A stretch of DNA of 64,000 nt from NCBI GenBank assembly GCA_033239125.1, contig BSWB01000003.1:135073820-135137819 (forward strand), written 5' to 3'. How positions within the stretch are numbered: position 1 is the stretch's first letter; each line of letters begins with the position of its first letter. The notes below the pieces were generated by a model. It did no database searches. It was not told the DNA's origin and worked only from the letters and a program-made list of their open reading frames with translations. A program made the translations under genes and the position numbers. The stretch comes from Fagopyrum homotropicum. Lineage: Eukaryota; Streptophyta; Magnoliopsida; Caryophyllales; Polygonaceae. Shown piece by piece: positions 54,067 to 64,000 of the stretch.

Positions 54067-55876
54067 TGTTAGCATGAAATATTGTGATATTTTAGGCACG
54101 TTTTCTAAACGTAGTTGATTCATATTGATAGTCTTTGATTGAACTATGTGCATATGTAAGCTAGTATTACCTATATTGTCGATATGGATCTCTACACTAG
54201 TTCTATGTTGATTATAGGTGATTTGGAGCTATTTCCGAACGGAATCGAGCAAAGGAGAGTTGATTTGATATGTCCATAGATTGAGGACATTCTTTGGAAG
54301 CAAATTGGAGTTTTAGCTTGAGGAATGCACGAGGTTAGGGAAGAATCACGTTCTTGCCCTAAACCACGCTCTAAAATACGGCCGTACTACGAACCACGTT
54401 CAGTTCCACGGCCGTGGAACCTTGCAAGAGAGGCGTGATGCATTCCAGTAACTATTACGGCCGTGGGATACATGGTACAAACCGTGACCTAATCCATGCC
54501 CTAAATTACGGTCGTGAAAACTTCCACGACCGTGATCTTGGCGAATCTTTTCGCCACACTTTGAAGCCACGATCTTTTGAAGATTGGGCCGGGCCGATAT
54601 TTTATCTTGCACTATAAAAAGACGGACGAAGCAAGAATCCGTCAACCCCGCTTACCCTCATTTATCACCGCTTACACCCGCCATCTTGGCTTAGCGGCAT
54701 TTATCGATGCTTAGGAGCGTTCATCTCCGTTTAGGGAATCTCAACGCCGTTTGGCCCTTGCTTGGAAGTATTGATCATTTCATTGGAGATTGAAGTTCGC
54801 ATCTGGGAATTACCCTAATCTCGCACTTTTGGTGGAGATTGCTGTTGAGATCTCCGGATTGGCGGAAGATCGAAGCTTTTGGAAGATTTTGCAAGGAGAT
54901 CTCTCTTCTTGTTTAGGTTTGAATTGGAAAACGGATTGACATCCCGTTTTCCCTTCTTTCCTAAGGTTGTGATTGTTTGTTTTATTTTGAATCCTTTGAC
55001 AATACTTGTTCTCTTTGTGACTTTGAGATTGGTTTGAAGATTATTGAAAGTTCTTGAAAGTTTTTCATCTTTCTATCTTTTAATTCTTGAATTGATATCA
55101 ACATGACCGTTATTGGCTAAAAACCCTTAACAATTCTAAGGTGAAGGGTTGATAGTTGTGGCTTAGATGATGATAGATCGATCGCAAACAGATTAGACCC
55201 TAAGAGTTAGAGAGAATCGCCGACGAACCCTAAATTACGGCCTGTTCTTGAGTCCACGGCCGTGGAACCTCAAGAACTAACCGTGATTTCCCTTTAATCC
55301 ACGAACTTGCTTTTACTTTAATCCAAAGTTGAAGATTTGCTTTAACTTAGTTTAGACTTGTCTTTTCTAGGTGGTAGTGAAGCCTCAACAACCTCTACCT
55401 CGATTGTGAGTGTCACAACCTCAATCGGTTAAGTTAGTCTTGATCCTTGGGTTACAAGTTTGGGTATTTGACACTAATTCTCACCTTTAGAATCTTTCTA
55501 TATTGAGCCTCAACAACCTGTATAGAGAGTGCCTTGTAGGTGAGTTACATAAGGTTTTCGGAACTTCACCGTACGATTACCTTACATTAGCATACCTTTG
55601 CATATCTTAACTCTGTCTTTATATCATTAAGTATATCTTGAATCGATTGCCACAGCTGGATACTTGGATCTTTAGGATTGTTGTTTTTCCAATATTTGCA
55701 AAACTCTCATATTTACTCACTTGATAACCTGCAATCGAATTTTTTCCCACCCAAATCCATGTGTTCGATACTCTGGAATTCTTGCTTAGCTACGTCGATC
55801 AGTACACTGCGGGTTCGCTGCTTGATTCTAGTTTTATAAATTTAAACTTATTTGCACACACCTTTAGGGGCGAACA
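54067..55876 (+). repeat. R10 3' LTR (1,810 bp)
   Basis: TGTTAGCATG to GGGCGAACA, pairing with 42514-44324. Motif clusters at 54330-54580 and 55225-55310. Confidence 0.92.
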
Positions 55877-55881
55877 ATCGA
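55877..55881. repeat. R10 target-site duplication, right
   Basis: ATCGA, matching 42509-42513. Confidence 0.93.
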
Positions 55882-56001
55882 CCCCTGGAATCCCTTGCTT
55901 TTTACTACGATTGACCCGTACACTGCGGGTTCGCATCCTTATTTTAAGCTTACATCTAGGGTTATAAATTTAAAGCTTGCACACACCGTTTGGAGCGAAC
56001 A
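55882..56001 (+). repeat. R9 5' LTR, last piece
   Basis: CCCCTGGAATCCC to GAGCGAACA, matching 4206-4324 of the R3 LTR. Confidence 0.88.
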
Positions 56002-56007
56002 AGTTTT

Positions 56008-56025
56008 TAGCGCCGTTGCCGGGGA
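56008..56025 (+). other. R9 primer-binding site, tRNA-Asp type
   Basis: TAGCGCCGTTGCCGGGGA, one G-to-A mismatch, 6 nt after the LTR. Confidence 0.85.
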
Positions 56026-56128
56026 CTTGGTCTAGACCGAGCCGGTTACGGTACGCTTTTGGGGCACTTGTCCCCGTGTCTACTAACCACTCTACTTGAG
56101 TGACGTTCGCAGGTTCTTTCTTAGGTTT

Positions 56129-58868
56129 ATGCGAAGGACTCGCACTGGGAAGGAAATAGTTCCTTACGATCCCGAACCAGAAAAGACTTATAAACGACGC
56201 TTAAGAGAATCGAAGATGGCCAACCAAGACAATCGCGATCTTGAGGCCGAATTGAAAGAGGCGTTAGAACAGCTACGCCTCAGCAGAGAAGAACTGAGGC
56301 AGGAAAAAGAAGAAACTCGCACCAGGACTGAAGCAATCGAAGCAGATATGGCAGCCTTACGAGACTAGTATCTACTTCGACCGAGGGAAGATCCAGTTCC
56401 CTTATCCTCGACCGGTGCAAGTCCCAGTTCCAGACCCTCGACCGAGGCAGGTCCTAGTACCTGACGCCCCGGCCGAGGTACTTCCACCTCGGATGCCAGT
56501 CCGAGGCGCTCTTTTTGCAGGAATCCCGCAAACCCTAGGTCAAAGGATGGACCCCAATCAACAACTGAGGCGTCCAGGAGTTAACCTAGGAGATCCGGCG
56601 GACCATGACTACAAACTTCGACCGCAAGTTCTTTCCATGATTCGCCAATGCCAGTTCGGAGGGCTTGAGAAGGAATCTCCGCATCAACATCTGCAGAACT
56701 ACGAGATCTTGATGGAAACCTTGAGACCCTCAAGAATAGAAAATAACAACTACAAGCTAAGACCTTTTTACTTTTCTTGAAAAGATAGAGCTCTTACTTG
56801 GTATCAATCTCTTCCTCCAGGAAAAATCAACACTTGGGAGGAGATGACTACGGAATTCTTGACTAAATTCTTTCCCCCCTCTAAGACCGCTGAAATGAGA
56901 GGGAAGATTAATGCATTCATTATGAAGGACAAGGAGAGCTTGTCCAAGTCATGGGAGAGGTTTGAAGACATTCTCTTGGATTGCCCACAACATGGGATTC
57001 CAAAGATAGAGTTGTTGGAGATATACTTCAAGGGATTGGACGGAAGCACCCAGTTCAACCTCCAACTACTTTCCGCCGGTACATTTATGGACATGGCGAT
57101 TGACGAAGCTTGGGACTTTATCGAGAAGCAAGCTTTGCATATGGAGAAATACTCCCACCAAGGAGCGGAAGGTGGAGTTAAAAGAGTTAACTTTCAAGAT
57201 GCTCCGACTAACAACAATCAACTCACATCTTTGAAGAATGACGTGAAGCAATTGAAGGAACTCTTGGTTGCTCAAACCAAGAAGGAAGATCAAGGATCAA
57301 GGAACAACAACAACGGTTCCCGGAACAACAATTACAACAACAACAGAGGATCCAACAGCAATAATTGGAGGGCGAACAACCAAAATTCGGGTAACAATCA
57401 TTCTAACTCCAATTCTAACGATTCCTCTAATCCTTTCCTCTCTTCCCCTTCTTCTTCTTCTTCTTCTACTCCATTAAAGAGCCAGGGGCAAGGATCTAGT
57501 TCGTCCCAGCCGGAAAAGAAAGACGTGGTGCTGGAGGCTATCTTGATCAAGCTTAGTGCTATGGAGACATCCATGACTTCATTTTTGAAGGCACAAAAGG
57601 CATTTGAACAACAACTTGCTAGTAGGGCGAATGAAGCGACAAGAGATCCAAGGAAGCTTCCAGCAAGGACGGAAAGCAACCCTAAGGGCCAGATTATGGC
57701 CATAACGATGAGGAGTGGACTGAAGACTGCAGATCCAGTGCCTCGGTCGGTGTCAGTACCGACGAAGACCACCTCGGTCCAGGTGCAGTTGAAGAACACT
57801 TCGGCTGAGATGCCAACCGAGGTGGAGCCACAGAAAGCGGAGGGGAAAACTGAAGTTTATATTCCACCTCCTGCATACAAACCACCACTTCCATTCCCCC
57901 AGTCAAGGGCCAGAGCACATCTAGACAAGCACTTTGGTAAGTTCCTTGACTTGATGAATAAACTACAAATTAACATTCCTTTCCTTGATGCTATTCTAGG
58001 GATGCCCGCCTATGGGAAATTCTTGAAAGAGATCCTATCAAGGAAGAGGAAACTGGAGGACTTTGGGGAAGTAAGGATGACATCTAAATCCTCGGAGCTT
58101 ACTCAAATCATGAAGGAGAAGATGCCACCTAAGTTGAGAGATCCCGGCTCATTTTGCATTCCCATACAAGTTGGGGATGTCACTTGTGAAGCCTTATGTG
58201 ATCTAGGAGCCAGCGTGAGCATCATTCCGCTGGAGCTATGTGTTAAGATCGGACTTGGAGAGCCCAAGCCGGTGAAGATTCGATTATACATGGCGGATCG
58301 CTCCATTACCCATCCCGTGGGCATTTTGGAAGACGTTCCAGTTAAGTTAGGTAACTTCTATTTACCTATAGACTTTGTTGTACTTGACATTCCCGCAGAT
58401 TATCCTGTTCATATCATTCTCGGGAGGCCATTTCTAGCAACTTCGAGTTGCAACGTGGATTGTATGAACGCCAAGTTGAAATTCAACATTGGCGGAGATG
58501 AAGTGGAGTTCGCATTACTCGCGGCCATGAAAGGAGAGCAGCTAGGAGATGATATCTTCAACATCTATGATGAAGAAGAATCAAGAGAATTGGTGAGCTC
58601 TATCCTTACTAACGATCCACTTGAAAGAGTTATTAGTTTCAGTTTAATGGAGAAAGGTATAGATGCTTCTTGTGATGCAGATATACAGAGCTTAAAGGCA
58701 CTGGAAGAAGATCCAGGAGCTAAAACTGAGAAACTAATCCAGGAGACGAAGATCTCCAGTTTCGGTTCCAGTTACAGTACCTCGACCGAGGCACTTTCTG
58801 GACCGAGCGAGGCGACTGAAGAACATCTCGGTCAACGCCTCTGCGCCTCGACCGAGGTCGAAGGCTAG
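56129..58868 (+). pseudogene. gag-pro: R9 gag-protease (stops and a frameshift)
   Basis: The ATG at 56129 gives MRRTRTGKEIVPYDPEPE and a long charged coiled-coil stretch. TAG after ALRD (56366) matches R3. A frameshift follows within the motif-rich linker, then RPSTEAGP-type codons and FAGIPQTLGQRMDP. A TGA replaces the Ser of FYFSLKD at about 56779. From 56844 the frame is open: FLTKFFPPSKTAEMRGKINAF, Asn-rich and Ser-rich linkers, VYIPPPAYKPPLPFPQ, retropepsin CDLGASVSIIPLELC with IILGRPFLATSS. It ends at TAG 58866, in the same frame as RT at 58956. Confidence 0.85.
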
Positions 58869-58955
58869 ACGATTTTAATTGAGACTTCCGAAAGTCAAGG
58901 ATCTACTCCACTGGAAGGAGGAAGCAAGGATCTCCCTCAGAAAGCACCCCCAGTT

Positions 58956-60632
58956 GTGGAGCTTAAACAACTCCCAAATCACTTGAGGTATGTCTTTCTC
59001 GGACCGGATTCCACTTATCCCGCTATTGTTAGTGCTTCCCTCTCCGAATTTGAATTGTCTAAACTAATGCATGTCCTGAGAAAGCATCAAAAGGCTTTGG
59101 GTTATACTATAGATGATCTTATTGGCATTAAGCCTTCTTTCTGCATGCATAGAATTCTAATGGAGGACGATCATAAGACTTCACGGGAACCTCAAAGACG
59201 GTTAAATCCGATCATGAAAGAGGTCGTGAAGAAAGAAATTCTTAAGTTGTTGGATGCAGGTATCATATATCCTATCTCAGACAGCAAATGGGTTAGCCCG
59301 GTGCATGTAGTTCCGAAGAAAGGAGGGATGACCGTTGTGACGAATAAGAACAACGAGTTAATCCCAACCAGGACCGTCACGGGCTGGAGGGTTTGCATTG
59401 ATTATAGGAAGCTGAACACGGCCACTCGGAAGGACCATTTTCCACTTCCCTTCATTGATCAAATGCTCGAACGGTTGGCCCAGCATTCACACTTTTGCTA
59501 CTTAGACGGCTATAGTGGATTCTTCCAGATTCCTATCCATCTGGATGATCAAGAAAAGACCACTTTCACTTGTCCATGGGGGACATTTTCTTATAGGAGG
59601 ATGCCATTTGGATTATGCAATGCACCCGCTACCTTCCAACGATGCATGATGGCTATCTTTTCCGAGTACATAGAGGAAATCATGGAGGTATTTATGGATG
59701 ATTTTTCGGTATATGGTTCCTCTTTTGATGATTGCCTATCTAACATTTCTCTAGTGCTACAAAGATGTGAGGACACTAACCTTGTTTTGAATTGGGAGAA
59801 TTGTCATTTTATGGTTAATGAAGGCATTGCGCTAGGACACCTCGTTTCTAATCGAGGTATTGAGGTCGATCGCGCTAAGATCGAAACTACTGAGAAACTC
59901 CCTCCCCCTTGTTCTGTTAAAGGTGTGAGGAGTTTTCTCGGGCATGCAGATTTCTATAGGAGATTCATTAAGGACTTCTCTAAGATTTCTAAACCTTTAA
60001 CTAACCTCTTGAATAAAGATGTTGTTTTTGAGTTTTCGCAGGAGTGTCTTGATGCATTTTACAGGATTAAGGAAGCTTTGATCTCCACTCCCATTATCCA
60101 ACCTCCGGATTGGACCTTGCCCTTTGAGATCATGTGTGATGCTAGTGATGTAGCCGTAGGAGCGGTGCTTGGACAGAAGAAGGATGGCCGGACCACCGCC
60201 ATTTACTACGCTAGCAAGACGGTAGATGTAACCCAACGCAACTACGCTACCACCGAGAAGGAGTTATTGGTGGTTGTATATGCTTTCGAGAAGTTTCGTT
60301 CCTACTTAGTAGGGGCGAAAGTCATTGTCTACACCGACCATGCAGCCATTCGATACTTACTTGCTAAAAAAGATGCCAAGCCACGCCTTATTCGATGGAT
60401 TCTCTTGCTTCAAGAGTTTGACTTAGATATCCGCGATAAGAAGGGATCTGAAAATTCTGTTGCGGATCACCTCAGCCGGCTACCTACATCTTCATGCGAG
60501 GAGGACAACCCACCCATAGACGATTCATTTCCCGATGAGCACTTACACTTGTTGGAGCGTTTGATAGACTTACTTACTTCACCCCATGATGGAGGTGAAG
60601 TATGGGGTGAGGGCACCTCCCATCAAGTATAG
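58956..60632 (+). pseudogene. pol: R9 RT and RNase H; integrase deleted
   Basis: RT: KEILKLLDAGIIYPISDS, WRVCIDYRKLN, FCYLDGYSGFFQIPI, catalytic FMDDFSVYG intact. RNase H: CDASDVAVGAVLG, TEKELLVVVYA, VIVYTDHAAI intact. After DDSFPDEHLHLLE the zinc, catalytic core and most of the C-terminal domain of integrase are absent: the next recognisable codons are EVWGE from its extreme C-terminus, then a stop at 60630. The join lost roughly 1.2 kb compared with R10. It could make a polymerase but not integrate. An in-frame TAG (58866) lies between it and protease. Confidence 0.88.
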
Positions 60633-60674
60633 AGACGCCGCATGGTCCAGCTAGTGACCTTAAATCAAGCGCTT

Positions 60675-60692
60675 CTTGGGAGGCAACCCAAG
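60675..60692 (+). other. Post-pol hairpin (R9)
   Basis: CTTGGG-AGGCAA-CCCAAG, identical to R10, followed by GTATTGC. Confidence 0.65.
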
Positions 60693-61140
60693 GTATTGCT
60701 TTCTTTTCCCTTTTTCTAGTCAAGCTTATATAGTTTGCTTTTGCTTTGCTTTGTTTTGTTTTTGGCGTCCTAGACAAACAACAGGTGACATCTAAGGAAG
60801 GAATACAAACCAGGAGCACAACTGGAAGGACAGAAGTTCGAGAATTTGAGAAGACGGAGTTTGACTGAGGCACATCTCGGTTGCTGTCAAAGCACCTTGA
60901 CCTAGATGATTCTTGAGCAACCGAGACGACTAGGGTTTCTGAAGAACCACCTCGGTCCGTACCACCTCGGTCCAGTCGAGACCACCTCGACCGAGGTGAC
61001 AGCAGTTCCAGAAAAGGGTATAAAAGGGGGGCTGAATTTCTCTCTCCTCTTTTACCTTCTCCTCGACCGCGGCAGCCTCCTCGTCTCGCTTCGCCATTCT
61101 TCGCTCGTTTTCGACGATTCTTGATTCCAAACTGCAAAGA
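60693..61140 (+). other. R9 ORF3 leader with dyad motif cluster
   Basis: Sites ACCTCGACCGAGGT, CACCTCGGTCC and CATCTCGGTTG lie at 60868-61000. ORFs on the reverse strand are shadows. Confidence 0.6.
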
Positions 61141-61955
61141 AAGGATAGAGGGATCCCAGACTTTGGCTTGATGTTGGCAAAGGATCTGCACAAGATCAAG
61201 GCCAAGGCGAAGGGGGATATCTTTTGCGGCGGCATCGTGACTCACATTGTGAGTTACCAAGATATGGATCTCAGCGCATGTACCATGGTGGCGGCTGCCA
61301 AGCCGCTAGGACTTCAGGAGATGATTACTCGGAGGATTTTGGTTCCCCGAGGATTCACTACGCCGTATATAGCTATGCCATGGGAGCCGACTACACCACA
61401 GGGGATCAGATGGTCACCCCAGTTTTCAGTTTATGATCCTCACTACTGGCAGACTGCTTGGATCCCATTGATGGAGGATGCTAGAGAGGCAGCAGCTGCA
61501 CCAGCTGAGGAGGATGAGGTGGAGGAGTAGACTGCTGATGATGATGATGATAGGGATGGTGGAGTTCCTATGGATACAGGGACTAATACTGCTGGGACGA
61601 GTGCGCCGGTCATTGACTTAGACGATGACAAGACTGAGACCGCGCCGGCTGCATCACCAGTCCGACCTGCTAGGCGTAGGGTACGCCGACATAGAGATCC
61701 AGAGGCTCACCGTCGGATCGATGATTGACGGATCAGATGATAGACTCCTATGTTGCCCTTACTGTGGACATCGATGAGAGATTTGCCGCCCAACACCGAG
61801 AGATCGACCGCTGGACTAATCAGATGCTAGAGAGCCAGCACTATCAGCGTCGGATGATGGAGATCCAGTTTCAGCAGACTATGGGTTATCCATTTGACCC
61901 ATCCCAGTATCCGTTCATGCCACACCACCACCACCGGATCGCGACCATTGAGAGC
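61141..61955 (+). pseudogene. R9 ORF3 remnant (N-terminal half missing)
   Basis: Homology begins abruptly at GIPDFGLMLAKDLHKIKAKA, which in R5 is mid-protein (VPDFGSMPVEDFHRIKGKS). It continues through KGDIFCGGIVTHIVSY, KPLGLQEMITRRILVPRG and TTPYIAMPWEP, a stop at 61528, an acidic stretch, the basic RRRVRRHRD patch and the coiled-coil-like tail in shifted frames. Roughly the first 200 codons were deleted, joining leader sequence to the core. Confidence 0.75.
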
Positions 61956-62037
61956 TTGCATGATTTTCTTTCTTATTTATTATGCACCTCAGCTTTATGT
62001 CCGGTGAGTACTTTATTTCCTTTAGACTTATTTGACC

Positions 62038-62066
62038 CACTGGGACAGTGTGTCCCAAGTATGGGG
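62038..62066 (+). other. R9 internal hairpin plus PPT-like module
   Basis: CACTG-GGA-CAGTG, 6 nt, then AAGTATGGGG. An alternative pairing GGGACA-GTG-TGTCCC is also possible. Confidence 0.65.
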
Positions 62067-63356
62067 TGTTTATGTATTTTATGACTTATGTGATGTATGA
62101 CTCGACATTATTGGATATTTATGCTTCATTTTGCTTCTATGATTTTATCTGAGATTACATGCATGCATACAGGTTATTTGATTGAGAAAAACGTCAAAAA
62201 CTGGTTTAGAAAAAAAAAATTTGACCTCGACCGGGGCAGTTCTGGCCAAACGAGGTACTTCACCTCTGTTGACTTAGAACACCTCGACCGAGGTGGTTTA
62301 ACTAAAAGTTTTCGAAACGATTTTTGTGCTTCTTATCTGGATATGATCTCGGTATAGATCTTGTTTGCTGACTGGTTTTGAAATCTTTATGTGTTTAAAA
62401 GGTTTTATGATATGTTTAAGTTGCTAAATGCTTTGTTTGAAATTTTTGGCATGTTTAATATTTTGTTTTTATCCAAATTATGTTGAATTTGAAGGTTGGC
62501 ACCACATTATGAGTTCTCTCACTTTCTTCCTGGAAAGACCAAGGCAATTCATTCTTCTCTCTTCTTCTTCGTGATCATGCTTAGCCCCTCATATACATTT
62601 TTGCCTCCCTTTACCTATCCGGGAATTTGGAAGCAAGCAAAGTGGTGAAAGCAAGTGAAGTAAAAGTTGAGAAGTTGGCAGGAAGTGAAAGTGTTAGAAA
62701 GCAACAAATAGGTTTGGGGAAGTCAATAATGATGATGAGTAACTCGGCACCATTCACATAGCCGGGTGTTTGTGTCTTGCCAAAGTCGGATTGAGCGAAA
62801 TTCTTAAAAGGTCATGGTATGTGCATCAAGGGTTTGATGCATCTCAAGAAATTGATGATTGCTGATTTCCTAGGCTTCGGTTATTGTGCACATCTGTCCA
62901 TGCATCCCAAAAAGTAAAGTTAAAAAGAAAAAGTGTGAAATAAGCAAAGCTTATTGGTGGAAGATGTTGAAAGTCAAAGTGAAAGTGAAGTGATATCCTT
63001 TTCCCGGATTCTAGCACCACATTACCTTATATGCATCCCTACCCTACACGTTTCTTAACCTTTCTTTTGGGAAGCCCTTGAGACCTCGAGCTTGTTGATT
63101 GACTTAGTGGTTTAAACTGGATTATACATGATTAATTTCGATGATTACGATTTATTATGCATTCTACGATTTTATGCAAAGATGAACAACTTTCTTATAT
63201 TTATAAAATGTTTTAAGCATGTTTTGATTTTAAATTCCATGAGGTATTCTCTTAGAGTGATCTATGATTGTAGCACACCATAAAAATGTTTTTGAAAGAT
63301 TTTTCATTGATATTTATGACTTATAATCCATTCTATCTTGTATTTTATATGCGGAA
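62067..63356 (+). other. R9 3' untranslated region with conserved block and motif sites
   Basis: No gene. Motif sites ACCTCGACCGAGGT at 62223-62301. The conserved block at 62731-62906 contains the 8-bp dyad TGCATCAA-GGGT-TTGATGCA, clearest in R5 and R9. Confidence 0.72.
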
Positions 63357-63390
63357 CTTGCTTGGGGACAAGCAAGGGCTAAGTATGGGG
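63357..63390 (+). other. R9 polypurine tract with upstream hairpin
   Basis: CTTGCTTG-GGGA-CAAGCAAG, 4 nt, AAGTATGGGG, then 5 nt (TATTT) to the LTR at 63396. Confidence 0.82.
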
Positions 63391-63395
63391 TATTT

Positions 63396-64000
63396 TGATA
63401 GCATGAATTATTGTCTATATTTTGGGGTTTGTTTAGACGTTTTATCTTCAATAATCTGCATGTTTGGATGTATATTATGTGATTATATTGTCGTTTCATC
63501 TACCTTTGCGGGAATCGAGGTCTACACCTAGTTTTGTTGTAATCGTAGGTAAAATGGCACGTTTTGCATCAAAAAGGAGCAAAAGGAGCTATGGAGTCAT
63601 TGGAGCTACATTCAGGAACTTAAGGAAAGATCCAGGAAGCATAGCCATGGAATAGGGATTCACTTTGGACCAGATTTGAGAGATTTCACATTCAGTTATG
63701 ATTCACCTCGGTTGACTACAGAGTCACCTCGACCGAGGTGATCCAGAGGAGTCGACTCGACCAAGGCGAACACCTGGGACGCGGCGAGAATATGTTATTC
63801 TTGGCTGAGATCTTTTATCTTTGGAAAGAGGATCTTATATTTTTGGGCTGGGTTCCTGGAAGGAAGAAGATAAGTTAGACCATATATTTTACCTATTTTT
63901 ATGGGAAGAGATCTTTCTAAGATATCTTATCTTTGGAGAGTAATTTTCCTATGAAAAGGGTTGGATTTTCCACAAATCCATATCATGCTATACCACCGAT
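63396..64000 (+). repeat. R9 3' LTR, first 605 bp (cut by window end)
   Basis: TGATAGCATGAATTATTGTC, aligned without gaps by eye to 41365 onward, with about nine substitutions including one that alters the TATA box. Confidence 0.88.

Larger units (their letters stand above)
42514..55876 (+). mobile_element. R10: full-length Athila-like element (13,363 bp)
   Basis: LTRs 42514-44324 and 54067-55876 differ at about 25 of 1,810 positions by eye (under 1.5 percent). Duplication ATCGA on both sides. All domains are present: gag, protease, RT, RNase H, integrase, ORF3. Lesions: TAA in gag, a 2-nt loss in protease, Asp-to-Tyr in the RT active site, a 1-nt loss in RNase H. Its motif is TCCACGGCCGTGGA. 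Confidence 0.93.
41365..64000 (+). mobile_element. R9: Athila-like element without integrase, running off the window
   Basis: 5' LTR (41365-42513, interrupted by R10, resuming 55882-56001), primer site, gag-protease, RT-RNase H, post-pol hairpin, ORF3 remnant, 3' region, polypurine tract and the first 605 bp of the 3' LTR. The LTRs differ at about 9 of the 605 comparable positions. Integrase is deleted and ORF3 has lost its first half. Confidence 0.87.

Noticed and set aside
58866..58868. In-frame stop between protease and RT in R9 (and TAA at 19416 in R5) as programmed readthrough
   Set aside because: The two stops are not at the same aligned codon, R10 has none there, and no readthrough context is shared. 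Random nonsense mutation fits better.
60574..61260. Minus-strand 228-codon ORF over the R9 leader
   Set aside because: Antisense to the element, crossing hairpin, motif cluster and ORF3 start; no domain recognised.

Overview
This window is repeat-rich nuclear DNA of a flowering plant, most likely a eudicot, made almost entirely of nested Ty3/gypsy LTR retrotransposons. I see no host gene, tRNA, rRNA or CRISPR. The species cannot be named from the sequence. Evidence for the class is the gag-protease-RT-RNase H-integrase order, primer-binding sites matching the 3' end of plant tRNA-Asp, TG...CA LTRs of 1.1-2.4 kb, 5-bp target duplications, and a third ORF downstream of integrase, as in the Athila clade. 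Two or three remnants are chromoviruses (Tekay/Del type) with an integrase C-terminal chromodomain.

Layout, in names used throughout. R1 (1-1212, +) is the 3' part of a chromovirus-like LTR inserted in R2. R2 (1213-2609, -) is a chromovirus remnant. R3 (2610-12609, +) is the 5' part of an Athila-like element inserted in the R2 integrase. R4 (5401-12173, +) is a pol-less Athila-like element inserted in the R3 gag. R5 (12610-21492, -) is an Athila-like element, also inserted in the R3 gag, lacking RT/RNase H and its whole 5' end. R6 (21721-22241 plus 35254-38207, -) is a chromovirus. R7 (22242-35253, -) is a nearly complete young Athila-like element inside the R6 LTR, with 5-bp duplication GGGTG and LTRs differing at about a dozen sites. 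R8 (38208-41364, +) is an R4-type element inserted in the R6 integrase. R9 (41365-42513 plus 55877-64000, +) is an R3/R5-family element without integrase, inserted in the R8 gag and running off the window. R10 (42514-55876, +) is a full-length Athila-like element inside the R9 5' LTR, with duplication ATCGA.

How the parts work: gag-pro-pol is one long reading frame, followed by a conserved small hairpin, a 0.7-0.9 kb leader, ORF3 (ATHILA ORF-1-like, no visible membrane segment), then 1-1.3 kb of non-coding RNA before the 3' LTR. Every copy is damaged somewhere by nonsense changes, frameshifts, catalytic substitutions or module loss. R7 is the least damaged.

The most interesting signals are non-coding. 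(1) A covarying hairpin plus AAGTATGGGG module occurs twice in each of five elements, once after ORF3 and once as the real polypurine tract. (2) A strongly conserved block of about 170 nt lies in the 3' region of four elements whose surroundings have diverged. (3) Each family carries its own dyad-symmetric motif, clustered at the same positions: LTR, the protease-RT linker where pol is kept, and the leader of ORF3. One of these motifs also occurs in unrelated chromovirus LTRs. These are my best candidates for an undescribed retrotransposon control system.
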